Source: Alphaproteobacteria bacterium (GTDB taxonomy: Bacteria > Pseudomonadota > Alphaproteobacteria > Micavibrionales > UBA2020). Taken from it: 64,000 nt of DNA. Both the position numbers and the translations under genes were made by a program. Positions 51,595 through 59,623 of this stretch are shown piece after piece. The notes below the pieces were generated by a model. The model was not told where the DNA came from, ran no database searches, and worked only from the letters and a program-made list of their open reading frames with translations. Position 1 is the stretch's first letter; every line of letters begins with the position of its first letter. The DNA lies in assembly GCA_016794125.1 (NCBI GenBank), contig JAEUKT010000002.1, positions 124,001 through 188,000 on the forward strand, in the 5' to 3' direction.

Positions 51595-52332
51595 TTACAA
51601 AAATTTTCCGCCAAGCGTTTCCTCGATCGTTTTTTTCGACACTTCCTCGACCGTGCCTTCGGCCATATTGCCAAGCGTGAACGGGCCGTATGATGTGCGG
51701 ATCAGCCGGTTGACGGTCAGGCCGAGGAATTCCAGCACGCGGCGGATTTCGCGGTTCTTGCCTTCGGTCAGCACCATTTCGATCCAGACGTTGTCGCCCT
51801 GTTCGCGCTCGACCGTGGCCTTGATCTTGCCGTATTGCACGCCATCGACCGTGACACCGTTCAGCAACCGCGCGATTTTCGCATCCGTCATTTCGCCAAA
51901 CGCCCGCACGCGGTATTTGCGCGTCCAGCCGGTCGCCGGCAATTCAAGGTGGCGCGTCAGCGCGCCGTTATTGGTGAGCAGTATCAGCCCCTCCGAATTC
52001 AAATCGAGCCGCCCGACGGAAATCACGCGCGGCAGGTCTTCGGGCAGGCTTTCGAAAATGGTGCGGCGGCCCTGTTCGTCCTTATGCGTCGTCACCAGCC
52101 CTTTCGGCTTATGGTAACGCCACAGGCGCGTGGGTTCTTTTTCGCCGACCGGGTTGCCATCGACCTCGATCCGGTCGGCATCGGTCACGTTTTGCGCGGG
52201 GCTTGCCAGAATCTGGCCGTTCAGCGTGACGCGGCCTTCCAAAATCAGCCGTTCCGCATCGCGTCGCGAGCAGACGCCCGCGCGGGCAAGGCGCTTGGCG
52301 ATACGTTCAGGTTTTTGGTCTTCGGTGCTCAT
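51595..52332 (-). CDS. rluB: 23S rRNA pseudouridine synthase RluB/RsuA family
   Basis: About 245 residues from ATG 52332; the frame is open further upstream across tadA, which is an artefact. S4 RNA-binding domain (about 10-55: ERIAKRLARAGVCSRRDAERLI), then the RsuA-type synthase domain with catalytic Asp in SVGRLDLNSEGLILLTNNG and the C-terminal TEGKNREIRRVLEFLGLTVNRLIRT. Probably modifies a 23S rRNA uridine. Divergent from tadA with 18 bases between start codons, so promoters overlap the genes. Confidence 0.92.
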   Translation of the reverse strand: MSTEDQKPERIAKRLARAGVCSRRDAERLILEGRVTLNGQILASPAQNVTDADRIEVDGNPVGEKEPTRLWRYHKPKGLVTTHKDEQGRRTIFESLPEDLPRVISVGRLDLNSEGLILLTNNGALTRHLELPATGWTRKYRVRAFGEMTDAKIARLLNGVTVDGVQYGKIKATVEREQGDNVWIEMVLTEGKNREIRRVLEFLGLTVNRLIRTSYGPFTLGNMAEGTVEEVSKKTIEETLGGKFL

Positions 52333-52350
52333 TTCTGGTACTTTAGCGAT

Positions 52351-52806
52351 ATGGACGCACAAAACAAATACATGATTGAAGCAATTTCCGAAGCCAAAGC
52401 GGCGGCGGCACGGGGTGAAATTCCCGTCGGCGCGGTGCTGGTGAACGGGCTGACGGGCGAGGTTGTGGCGCGGTCGGGCAACCAGACCGAAACATGGCGC
52501 GACCCGACCGCCCATGCGGAAATGCTGGTGCTGCAGGAAGGCGGCAAGATTTTCGACGCCCCGCGCCTGCCCGATTGCGATTTGTATGTCAGTCTTGAAC
52601 CCTGCGCGATGTGCGCCGCCGCGATATCCTTCGCCCGTATCCGCCGGCTTTATTTCGGGGCGTATGATCCCAAAGGCGGCGGTGTCGATCACGGCGGCAA
52701 ATTCTATGGCCAGCCCACCTGCCACCACGCGCCGGAAGTCTATGGCGGCATCCACGAGCAGGAATGCGCCACGATTTTGAAGGACTTTTTTAAAGACCGG
52801 CGCTAG
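52351..52806 (+). CDS. tadA: tRNA(Arg) adenosine-34 deaminase TadA
   Basis: 151 residues. Zinc motif HAEMLVL near residue 52 and PCAMCAAAISFARI near 85 are the cytidine/adenosine deaminase signature; N-terminus AISEAKAAAARGEIPVGAVLV and end CATILKDFF match TadA. It makes inosine at position 34 of tRNA-Arg(ACG), the tRNA encoded at 47369-47445 in this window. No clear Shine-Dalgarno site precedes the ATG at 52351; translation may be leaderless or use the short gap shared with rluB. Confidence 0.94.
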   Translation: MDAQNKYMIEAISEAKAAAARGEIPVGAVLVNGLTGEVVARSGNQTETWRDPTAHAEMLVLQEGGKIFDAPRLPDCDLYVSLEPCAMCAAAISFARIRRLYFGAYDPKGGGVDHGGKFYGQPTCHHAPEVYGGIHEQECATILKDFFKDRR

Positions 52807-52869
52807 TTGACTCCCCCACCCCCGTTACGCATAATCCGAGGCATCCAATATTATTACAGGGAGCCCGCC

Positions 52870-53172
52870 ATGAGCCTCGGCCAAAAGAAAACCTATACCG
52901 GCATGGTGCGCAAGGAAACCTATGCGAAGGGCTCCAAACAGGAACATCAGGCCGTCGTGCTGGATACCGGCGACGGGATCCCGATGAAGCTGCGCATCCG
53001 CGGCAACAACCCCTTCAGCGACCCCGAGCTTGACCAGTTTGTGGGCATGCGCGTGTCAGTCGAAGGCATCGCGGGTTCCGGCGTGAACATCCTGTTCGTT
53101 GAAAAGGCCGCCGACATCGTGGTGCTGGGCCCGCCCGGCCGCCCTGCGCGCCCGCAAGGACCGCGCCCCTAA
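52870..53172 (+). CDS. Small beta-rich protein upstream of xseA
   Basis: 100 residues from ATG 52870 (GGGAG upstream). The middle (YTGMVRKETYAKGSKQEHQAV, LKLRIRG-type and VGMRVSVEGIAGSGVNILFV) has the alternating hydrophobic pattern of a small beta barrel, perhaps OB-like; the C-terminus is Pro/Arg/Gly-rich. No family recognised. Its stop is one base before the xseA GTG, so the two are translationally linked and it may work with exonuclease VII. Confidence 0.72.
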   Translation: MSLGQKKTYTGMVRKETYAKGSKQEHQAVVLDTGDGIPMKLRIRGNNPFSDPELDQFVGMRVSVEGIAGSGVNILFVEKAADIVVLGPPGRPARPQGPRP

Positions 53173-53173
53173 C

Positions 53174-54571
53174 GTGGCCGGTTTATTCGACAACGACGAT
53201 CCGTTCGGCCTGCCGCCGGTGCCGCCCGCACCCGGCGCACCAGCCGCCAATGCGCCGCCCGAATTCACGGTCAGCGAACTTTCCAACAAACTGAAGCGTG
53301 TGATCGAGGGGGAATTTTCCTTCGTGCGCGTGCGCGGCGAAATTTCAAAGGTCACGGTTGCGAAATCCGGCCACCTGTATTCCGCCCTGAAAGACGATGG
53401 TGCGGTGATCGACGCGATCTGCTGGAAAGGCACGCTGTCGAAACTGGGCATCAAGCCGGAAGAAGGCATGGATGTGGTTTGCACCGGACGGCTGACCACC
53501 TATCCCGGCCGATCGAATTACCAGCTGATCATCGAGACGATGGAGCTGGCAGGGCAAGGCGCGCTTTTGAAAATGCTGGAGGACCGCAAGAAGAAACTGG
53601 CGGCCGAAGGATTGTTCGATGATGCGCGGAAAAAGAAAATCCCGTTTTTGCCCAACGTCATCGGCGTGGTGACATCGCCCACGGGCGCGGTCATCCGTGA
53701 TATCATGCACCGGTTGAACGAGCGTTTCCCGCGCCGCGTATTATTGTGGCCGGTGATCGTGCAGGGCGCGGGCGCGGCGCAGGCGGTGGCGCAGGCGATT
53801 GCCGGATTTAACAGCATCCCCGAAGGATCACCCGACCGCCCCGATGTGATTATCGTGGCGCGCGGCGGCGGGTCGCTGGAGGACCTGATGCCGTTCAACG
53901 ATGAAATCGTGGTGCGCGCGGCAGCGGCCAGCAAAATTCCGCTGATTTCCGCCGTCGGCCATGAAACCGACACCACGCTGATCGATTACGCATCCGACCT
54001 GCGCGCCCCCACGCCGACCGCCGCCGCAGAAAAGGCCGTGCCGGTGCGCGTCGAACTGCAAGGTTTCGTCATGGAGCGGCAGCAGCGCATGTTTGTATCG
54101 CTGCAAAGACTGGCACAACGCCACGCCTTGCAATTGCAGGGGCTGGGGCGCGGGCTTGGCGACCCGAAACGCTTGCTGGAACATGCGTCGCAGAAACTTG
54201 ACCATCTGGGACAGCGGCTCGACAACGGCCTTGTGTCGTGGCTGGAGCGCAAATCGGCGCGCGTGAAGGAACTGGCGGCCAAAATATCACCGCGCCCGCT
54301 GCTGCAAAAAGTCAGCGATGCGCAGCGGCATATCAGGAACTTTGCCGAACGCCTGACGAATACCGAGAACAAGATTCTGCATGACCGTGCCAAGCACCTG
54401 AAAAACCTGTCGGCGATGCTGGAAAGCCTGTCCTTCGAGCGCGTGCTGGAACGCGGCTATGCCGTGGTCTATGACGAAAACCGTAATATCGTCAGCACGG
54501 CATCGGATGCCGCGAAAAAAGAAAAGCTCGTCATCCGTTTCAAGGATGGCGAAACGGAAGTCGGAAAATAA
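53174..54571 (+). CDS. xseA: Exodeoxyribonuclease VII large subunit
   Basis: About 465 residues. N-terminal OB domain (about 25-130: EFTVSELSNKLKRVIEGEFSF, VRVRGEISKVTVAKSGHLYSALKDD), then the catalytic Exonuc_VII_L domain (KIPFLPNVIGVVTSPTGAVIRDI, DVIIVARGGGSLEDLMPFNDE, HETDTTLIDYASDLRAPTPTAAAE) and the coiled-coil C-terminus that binds XseB. The GTG 53174 begins VAGLFDNDDPFG and sits one base after the previous gene; a TTG further upstream is less likely. Function: degradation of single-stranded DNA in repair. Confidence 0.94.
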   Translation: MAGLFDNDDPFGLPPVPPAPGAPAANAPPEFTVSELSNKLKRVIEGEFSFVRVRGEISKVTVAKSGHLYSALKDDGAVIDAICWKGTLSKLGIKPEEGMDVVCTGRLTTYPGRSNYQLIIETMELAGQGALLKMLEDRKKKLAAEGLFDDARKKKIPFLPNVIGVVTSPTGAVIRDIMHRLNERFPRRVLLWPVIVQGAGAAQAVAQAIAGFNSIPEGSPDRPDVIIVARGGGSLEDLMPFNDEIVVRAAAASKIPLISAVGHETDTTLIDYASDLRAPTPTAAAEKAVPVRVELQGFVMERQQRMFVSLQRLAQRHALQLQGLGRGLGDPKRLLEHASQKLDHLGQRLDNGLVSWLERKSARVKELAAKISPRPLLQKVSDAQRHIRNFAERLTNTENKILHDRAKHLKNLSAMLESLSFERVLERGYAVVYDENRNIVSTASDAAKKEKLVIRFKDGETEVGK

Positions 54572-55177
54572 TCAAACCGAAGGCGTAACCGCCGTATCCG
54601 GTTTTTTCAGGAAGATTTTCTCATACAGCGCCTGCGCGCCCACCATCGCCGCCATCAGTCCCCAGAAAATCCAGAAGCCGTGCCACGGCGCGATGTTTTT
54701 CAAAAGCACCAGCGCCATGACCACCAGCGAACAAATTTTCGCCATCCAGACAAGGCCGGTGAAGAACAGGTTATCGCGGTCCTTCGCCGCCAGAATGGCA
54801 AAGGGCGCGATGCCCGCCGCCACGCCGAAGAAAAACGCCGCCCAAGGTTCGCGGCCCATCACCGCCGTCATCAGGTAAATCGTACCCATGCAATAAAGCG
54901 CAAAAGCCGTCACCATATAAAGCGTGCTGACCAGCGCCATGAATTTCGACACGCGCGGATAGGCGAGCGATACGACCTGCATCATGCCCGCGAAAAACGC
55001 GGCCGGAAAAAGATAAAGGGGCAGGATCAGCGGAGAGAAAATCAGCGCGATGATCGCGGGCCAGATGGCCGAGATATAGCCCTGCGCCGCAAGCCACCCG
55101 CCCGCAATCACCATCGCCGCGAGGTTCGCGTAGATCAGCGGCGACAGTGATTTGCGGATGACGGTGGAAAACGCCAA
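54572..55177 (-). CDS. Unknown membrane protein
   Basis: 201 residues, about five to six membrane segments (LIYANLAAMVIAGGWLAAQ, ISAIWPAIIALIFSPLIL, FMALVSTLYMVTAFALYCMG and others). No recognised family; the pattern resembles small uncharacterised integral membrane proteins found next to ssb or xseA in alphaproteobacteria, a guess. Its stop directly abuts the xseA stop. Same strand as ssb, 17 bases downstream of it. Confidence 0.72.
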   Translation of the reverse strand: MAFSTVIRKSLSPLIYANLAAMVIAGGWLAAQGYISAIWPAIIALIFSPLILPLYLFPAAFFAGMMQVVSLAYPRVSKFMALVSTLYMVTAFALYCMGTIYLMTAVMGREPWAAFFFGVAAGIAPFAILAAKDRDNLFFTGLVWMAKICSLVVMALVLLKNIAPWHGFWIFWGLMAAMVGAQALYEKIFLKKPDTAVTPSV

Positions 55178-55194
55178 GATGCGCGTCCTTTAAT

Positions 55195-55668
55195 TTAGAA
55201 CGGGATCTCGTCGTCCATTTTGTCGGCCTTGCCGGAGGAGGCGTAGTTGCCGCCGGACGAACCGCCGGAATCCATGCCGTAATCGCCGCCCGACGATTCA
55301 AACGACGATCCGCCGCCTTTGCTGTCGAGCATGGTGATTTCGCCGCGGAAGGGGCGCAGCACGACTTCGGTGGTGTATTTTTCAGCGCCGTCTTTATCGG
55401 TCCATTTGCGGGTTTCCAGCTGGCCTTCGATATAAACCTTCGCGCCTTTTTTGATGTATTTTTCGACGATGCCGACCAGGTTGTCGTTCAGCACGGAAAT
55501 GCGGTGCCATTCGGTGCGCTCTTTCTTCTCGCCCGAGGCCTTGTCTTTCCAGGATTCGGAGGTGGCGATGGAGAAGCTGGCGACGCGGCCGCCATTGGCG
55601 AAGCTGCGGATTTCGGGATCTTTGCCGAGGTTGCCCACGAGGATGACTTTATTAACGCTGCCTGCCAT
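55195..55668 (-). CDS. ssb: Single-stranded DNA-binding protein
   Basis: 157 residues. OB-fold domain 1-110 (NKVILVGNLGKDPEIRSF, ASFSIATSESWKDKASGEKKERTEWHRI, KKGAKVYIEGQLETRKWTDKDG), a Gly/Ser-rich linker (about 115-145) and the acidic tip DDEIPF that recruits repair and replication partners. ATG 55668 has AAAGGCGA upstream; longer upstream reading is spurious. Length fits. Confidence 0.95.
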   Translation of the reverse strand: MAGSVNKVILVGNLGKDPEIRSFANGGRVASFSIATSESWKDKASGEKKERTEWHRISVLNDNLVGIVEKYIKKGAKVYIEGQLETRKWTDKDGAEKYTTEVVLRPFRGEITMLDSKGGGSSFESSGGDYGMDSGGSSGGNYASSGKADKMDDEIPF

Positions 55669-55868
55669 GATTTTTTCGCCTTTTCTGTGCACTAAACAAC
55701 TGAATGTCCCGAAAGGCTCTAGCCGAATCCGCCACGGTCGATTAGGATAATCCCATAACCAGACAGCAGAGAATCTGCGGCAGTTTTTGAAGCCTTGAAA
55801 CGCCTTATGTTTATCATGGGCAGCATAGGCTGACAAGGCTGGCCGCACGCAAGAAAAGGGCAAATTAC

Positions 55869-56459
55869 ATGCGCGCATGGCAACGGATGTTGAGCGGACG
55901 CCGCCTCGACCTCATCAACCCCTCCCCGATGGATATCGAAATCGAGGACATCGCGCACGGACTTTCCAGAGTCGCCAGATGGAACGGCCAGACCACCGGG
56001 GAACATTCTTTCAACGTCGCGCAGCATTCGGTCATCGTCGAGCAGATCTGCAATACGCTGGAACCGGCATCCGACCCGCAATGGCTGCTGGCGGCGCTGC
56101 TGCATGACGCGTCGGAATATGTGGTCGGCGACATGATTTCGCCGTTCAAGAACGCACTGGGCGTCAATTACCGCGCGTTTGAAGACAAGCTGATGGAAGC
56201 CATTCATGTGCGCTTCGGCCTGCCCGCCATCATCACGCCGCAGCTGAAAAAATACATCAAGCGCGCCGATAAAATGTGCGCCTGGCTGGAGGCCACGCAG
56301 CTGGCCGGATTCTCTGAGTCCGAAGCCACCGAATTTTTCGGCGCGCCCCCCGCCGCCGTGAAAGGCTGGAGCGTAAAGCCCCTATCCGCCAACGAATCCA
56401 AACGCCTGTATGTGGAGCGTTTCTCGGAGCTTGTCGGCGTAAAGGCGCAGGCGGCTTAG
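55869..56459 (+). CDS. HD-domain hydrolase, YfbR-like 5'-nucleotidase
   Basis: 196 residues. Metal-binding HD pattern: GEHSFNVAQHSVIV near 44-57, ALLHDASEYVVGDM near 75-90 (the HD pair), and a later Asp in IKRADKMCAWLEA. The Arg-Trp just before (RVARWN) matches the substrate-binding pair of YfbR. The start LRTWQRMLSG-like MRAWQRMLSGRRLDLINPSP is common in alphaproteobacterial HD hydrolases. Likely deoxynucleoside-5'-monophosphatase or related housecleaning enzyme; substrate unproven. Confidence 0.85.
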   Translation: MRAWQRMLSGRRLDLINPSPMDIEIEDIAHGLSRVARWNGQTTGEHSFNVAQHSVIVEQICNTLEPASDPQWLLAALLHDASEYVVGDMISPFKNALGVNYRAFEDKLMEAIHVRFGLPAIITPQLKKYIKRADKMCAWLEATQLAGFSESEATEFFGAPPAAVKGWSVKPLSANESKRLYVERFSELVGVKAQAA

Positions 56460-56649
56460 CTGGTAAAGCCCGCAAAGCCCTAACCGAGTCGCCGCGCGCC
56501 CGCTTGGCCCCGAACAAAACTGCGCCGGTGCGGCGGGCCGCGACAGATTTATAAAGCCTGTGGCCAGCCCCCGTAACATCCTGTCGAATTTCCCAATTCT
56601 TTTGACGCGTCGCCGCGCCATTCCCTAGACTGGTTTCGAGAGGATAACG

Positions 56650-57084
56650 ATGGCGCTGACACTCAAAAACCAAATGAAGGCCGCAGCGGCGGCATTGCTG
56701 GCGGCGGCGGTCGAAACCAACCCCGTACAGGCCGACGATGCGTCCTCCTGCAGCGCGGGCCGCGTGATCGCGCGCGGCACGGCATCATGGTACGGCCCCG
56801 GTTTCAACGGCCGCCCGACCGCGAACGGCGAAACCTATGACCAGAACAAATTCACGGCGGCACATTTGCGGCTGGCTTTTTCGTCGGTCGTGCGCGTCGA
56901 AAACCTTGCGAACGGCAAATCGGTCAAGCTGCGCGTGAACGACCGCGGGCCCTATCACCGCGGCAGGATACTCGATGTGTCGCGGATCGCCGCGCAGGCG
57001 CTGGGATTCATCGATGACGGCACGGCACAGGTGCGCATAAGCCAATGCGAGCCCCGGAAAAAACAGCGGCAGCCCCGCCGCTGA
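56650..57084 (+). CDS. rlpA: RlpA-like septal-ring double-psi beta-barrel protein
   Basis: 144 residues with signal peptide-like N-terminus (AAAAALLAAAVETNPVQA-D). The DPBB domain carries the RlpA hallmarks: GTASWYGPGFNGRPTANGE, AAHLRLAFSSVVRVENL, VRVNDRGPYHRGRILDVS (with the catalytic-loop Asp) and AAQALGFIDDGTAQVRI. RlpA is a lytic transglycosylase or murein-binding protein at the division site. There is no SPOR domain and no clear lipobox, so it is the short, DPBB-only form. GAGAGGATAAC precedes the start. Confidence 0.88.
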   Translation: MALTLKNQMKAAAAALLAAAVETNPVQADDASSCSAGRVIARGTASWYGPGFNGRPTANGETYDQNKFTAAHLRLAFSSVVRVENLANGKSVKLRVNDRGPYHRGRILDVSRIAAQALGFIDDGTAQVRISQCEPRKKQRQPRR

Positions 57085-57089
57085 CCGCC

Positions 57090-58634
57090 TTATTTATCCG
57101 CCGATAACCCCGACAAAAATTTCTCGCTGTCGCTGCGGATTTGCGCAAGCTTGGCATCGCCCATTTTCGCCAGCGTGCGGTACGGCATGGCAAGACGGTG
57201 GTTTTTTCCCAGCACGGCTTTGTTCCGCATCAGGAAATCCCAGTACAGGTAATTGAACGGGCAGGCGTTTGCCCCGTTTTTTTCGGTCACGCTATAGGCG
57301 CAACCCTTGCAGTAATCGGACATTTTGTTGATATACGCGCCGCTGGCGGCATAGGGCTTGCTGGCAAGGTATCCGCCATCGGCGAACAGGATCATGCCCG
57401 TCACATTGGGCATTTCCACCCATTCATAGGCATCGGCATAGACGATCAGGAACCATTCATTCACTTCGCGCGGCGACAGCCCCGCCAGCAGCGCGAAATT
57501 GCCCAGCACCATCAGCCGCTGGATGTGGTGCGCATAGGCGTTTTGCTTGGTTTCCGTCACGCATTGTTTCAGGCAGTTCATTTTCGTGTCGCCCGACCAG
57601 TAGAACCACGGCAGCGGGCGGTTGGCGTTCAGGAAGTTTTCTTCGGCATAGCCCGGCATTTTCAGCCAGTACACCCCGCGCACATATTCGCGCCAGCCGA
57701 TGATCTGGCGGATGAAGCCTTCCGTTGCATTCAGCGGCGCATTGCCGTTGCGATACGCGCTTTCTGCCGCCGCCACCACCTCCAGCGGGTCGAGCAGCCC
57801 GCAATTGATATAGGCGCTGAGGAATGAATGATACATCCACGGATTGCCCTGCTGCATCGCATCCTGATAATCGCCGAAGGACGGCAGTCGTTCCTTGACG
57901 AAATGCGCGAGCGCCTTGAGCGCCTGCGCGCGCGTGACGGCAAAATAAAATGGCTCCAGATCGCCGAAATGTTCGCCAAAACGCGCCGCGACCAGCGCGA
58001 CGCATTCCTTTGTCACCGCATCTTGCTTGAAAAACATCGGCTCCGACTGGAACAACCCGCCATCGGGCGGTTTGCGGTTTTCCGCGTCGTAATTCCATTG
58101 CCCGCCGACGGGGCTTTCGCCGTCCATCAGGATATTGTAACGCCGGCGCATCTCGCGGTAGAAAAATTCCATGCGCAGGTTGTCGCGCCCGTCGGCATAT
58201 GCCGCGAATTCGGCGGGGCTGCACAGGAAGCGGTCGTCGGGTAAAATTTCGACGGGGATGCCGAATGCCGTCTGCCAGTTTTCCATCGCCTGCAATACAC
58301 GGTATTCGCCGGGGAAGGTCACCACCATTCGCGTGATACCGTGCAGTTTGATCGCGCGCGCCACTTCGCCCGTGAACGACCCCGCATTTTGCGCGTCATC
58401 CAGTTTCGTGTAATGCACGCGGTATTTTAACGCACGCAGGTCATCGGCGAAATGCCGCATGGCAGAAAACAGGAAGGCGATTTTTTTCTTGTGGTGGCGC
58501 ACATAGGTCGCTTCTTCCCATACCTCGCAGAGCATGACGACATCGTTTTTAATGTCGGCATCCTTCAGCGACGATATGTTCGGCGAGAGCTGGTCGCCGA
58601 GGATCAGGCGTAAGGTGGTCATGGCATTGTTCAT
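57090..58634 (-). CDS. Fe-S bacterial cryptochrome/photolyase (PhrB-type, probable (6-4) photolyase)
   Basis: About 514 residues from ATG 58634 (ATG 58622 is also possible). N-terminal photolyase-like domain (TLRLILGDQLSPNISSL) and a C-terminal FAD domain (EGFIRQIIGWREYVRGVYW; GNFALLAGLSPREVNEWF; PKAYAAS-type). The Fe-S cysteine set is visible: one in MNCLKQCVTETKQ, two in SDYCKGCAYSV, one in NACPFNYLYWDF. This is the FeS-BCP family that repairs (6-4) photoproducts or senses light, different from classical CPD photolyases. It is convergent with rlpA (5 bases) and lies 35 bases downstream of the following unknown gene. Confidence 0.88.
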   Translation of the reverse strand: MNNAMTTLRLILGDQLSPNISSLKDADIKNDVVMLCEVWEEATYVRHHKKKIAFLFSAMRHFADDLRALKYRVHYTKLDDAQNAGSFTGEVARAIKLHGITRMVVTFPGEYRVLQAMENWQTAFGIPVEILPDDRFLCSPAEFAAYADGRDNLRMEFFYREMRRRYNILMDGESPVGGQWNYDAENRKPPDGGLFQSEPMFFKQDAVTKECVALVAARFGEHFGDLEPFYFAVTRAQALKALAHFVKERLPSFGDYQDAMQQGNPWMYHSFLSAYINCGLLDPLEVVAAAESAYRNGNAPLNATEGFIRQIIGWREYVRGVYWLKMPGYAEENFLNANRPLPWFYWSGDTKMNCLKQCVTETKQNAYAHHIQRLMVLGNFALLAGLSPREVNEWFLIVYADAYEWVEMPNVTGMILFADGGYLASKPYAASGAYINKMSDYCKGCAYSVTEKNGANACPFNYLYWDFLMRNKAVLGKNHRLAMPYRTLAKMGDAKLAQIRSDSEKFLSGLSADK

Positions 58635-58669
58635 GCCTGAAAACCGCCTGCGCCGCAACTGCTAAGCGA

Positions 58670-59623
58670 TTACTTCACCAGCGCCATAGGCGGCTTTTTC
58701 AGCGGCGGGCGCGGCAGGTGCATGTTGCCGACCACCGGCTTCGCCACTTCGCGGAACAGCGCGTTGATGGGCGAAAAATCATAGCTGCTGGTTTTATGCA
58801 GCGTGGGCAGAATGTCGGGATAGTCGCGCGCCAGAATCTCGCGCACTTCTTTCGCGCATTTTTCCATCTCGCGCCGATCATAGGGAGGCACGTTGAATTC
58901 GGTGTGTTTCGCAATCGAACCGGGGGAAGTCGGTTGAGGCTCGATCACGGAACCCGTTTGCTGCTCGATTGCGAAGCGGTGTTCGGCCTCGAGCAAAATA
59001 CCAATTGTTTCGGCCATGTTGCGCGCCTTCATGCCGCGCGATGTCAGGTCGATAAAGGCTTCGGCGACAAGGCGGATGCCTTCGGACAACGGGATTTCGC
59101 GGCCGCGCGCATCGACGATGTCGATATTGCTGCGCGGGCGGCGGCCCATCTGCATCAATACGGCCTGCAAATATTCTTCGCCCGAGCCGTTGGAATACTG
59201 CCAGCCGTCCAGCATCACCATATGCGTGACTTTTTCGTCGATCAGCGGCACCCACATGCCCATGAAGGCATCCTGCCCCCAGTTGATGGCTTTCTGGATG
59301 CGCAGGCGTTTTTCGAATTCGGCGGGCGCGATCACCGCGCCGTCCAGCTTATGCACCCATTCGTCGCTGCCCTTCACGCCCTGCGCGAGGTTTGGCTCCA
59401 CGACGTGTTTGAAAAACGCGTCGTGATCGGCCTTTGCTTCGTCGGCGGTCTTGAAGCCTTTTTGCTGCATGTAATCGTAGAGGCGCTTGCCGCTGGTGAT
59501 GGGGACGCTGATATAGGCGATATTTTCGGCCTTGAGCGTCGAGAAGGCAGCCAATGCGAATTGCGCCTGAAGCTTGTGCTCGTTGGGCAGGTCGTTGGTG
59601 CGCGGTAATACTTTTCTGTTCAT
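58670..59623 (-). CDS. Unknown protein resembling nucleoside deoxyribosyltransferase/DUF4406 fold
   Basis: 317 residues, soluble. Segments that suggest the fold: AYISVPITSGKRLYDYMQQKG near 36-56, and HMVMLDGWQYSNGSGEEYLQAVLMQMGRRP near 134-163, comparable to YISGPMTG and LPGW-x-x-S-x-GA-x-x-E in DUF4406 proteins. The C-terminal 100 residues are of unknown type and end in a proline-rich tail. No strong ribosome-binding site precedes ATG 59623. It is followed on the same strand by the photolyase (35 bases), hinting at a shared role in nucleotide or DNA repair metabolism, which is inference. Confidence 0.68.
   Translation of the reverse strand: MNRKVLPRTNDLPNEHKLQAQFALAAFSTLKAENIAYISVPITSGKRLYDYMQQKGFKTADEAKADHDAFFKHVVEPNLAQGVKGSDEWVHKLDGAVIAPAEFEKRLRIQKAINWGQDAFMGMWVPLIDEKVTHMVMLDGWQYSNGSGEEYLQAVLMQMGRRPRSNIDIVDARGREIPLSEGIRLVAEAFIDLTSRGMKARNMAETIGILLEAEHRFAIEQQTGSVIEPQPTSPGSIAKHTEFNVPPYDRREMEKCAKEVREILARDYPDILPTLHKTSSYDFSPINALFREVAKPVVGNMHLPRPPLKKPPMALVK

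Noticed and set aside
51595-52755. A 386-residue version of rluB that spans tadA
   Set aside because: The S4 domain starts at ATG 52332; the extension is antisense to tadA, whose zinc motifs are intact.
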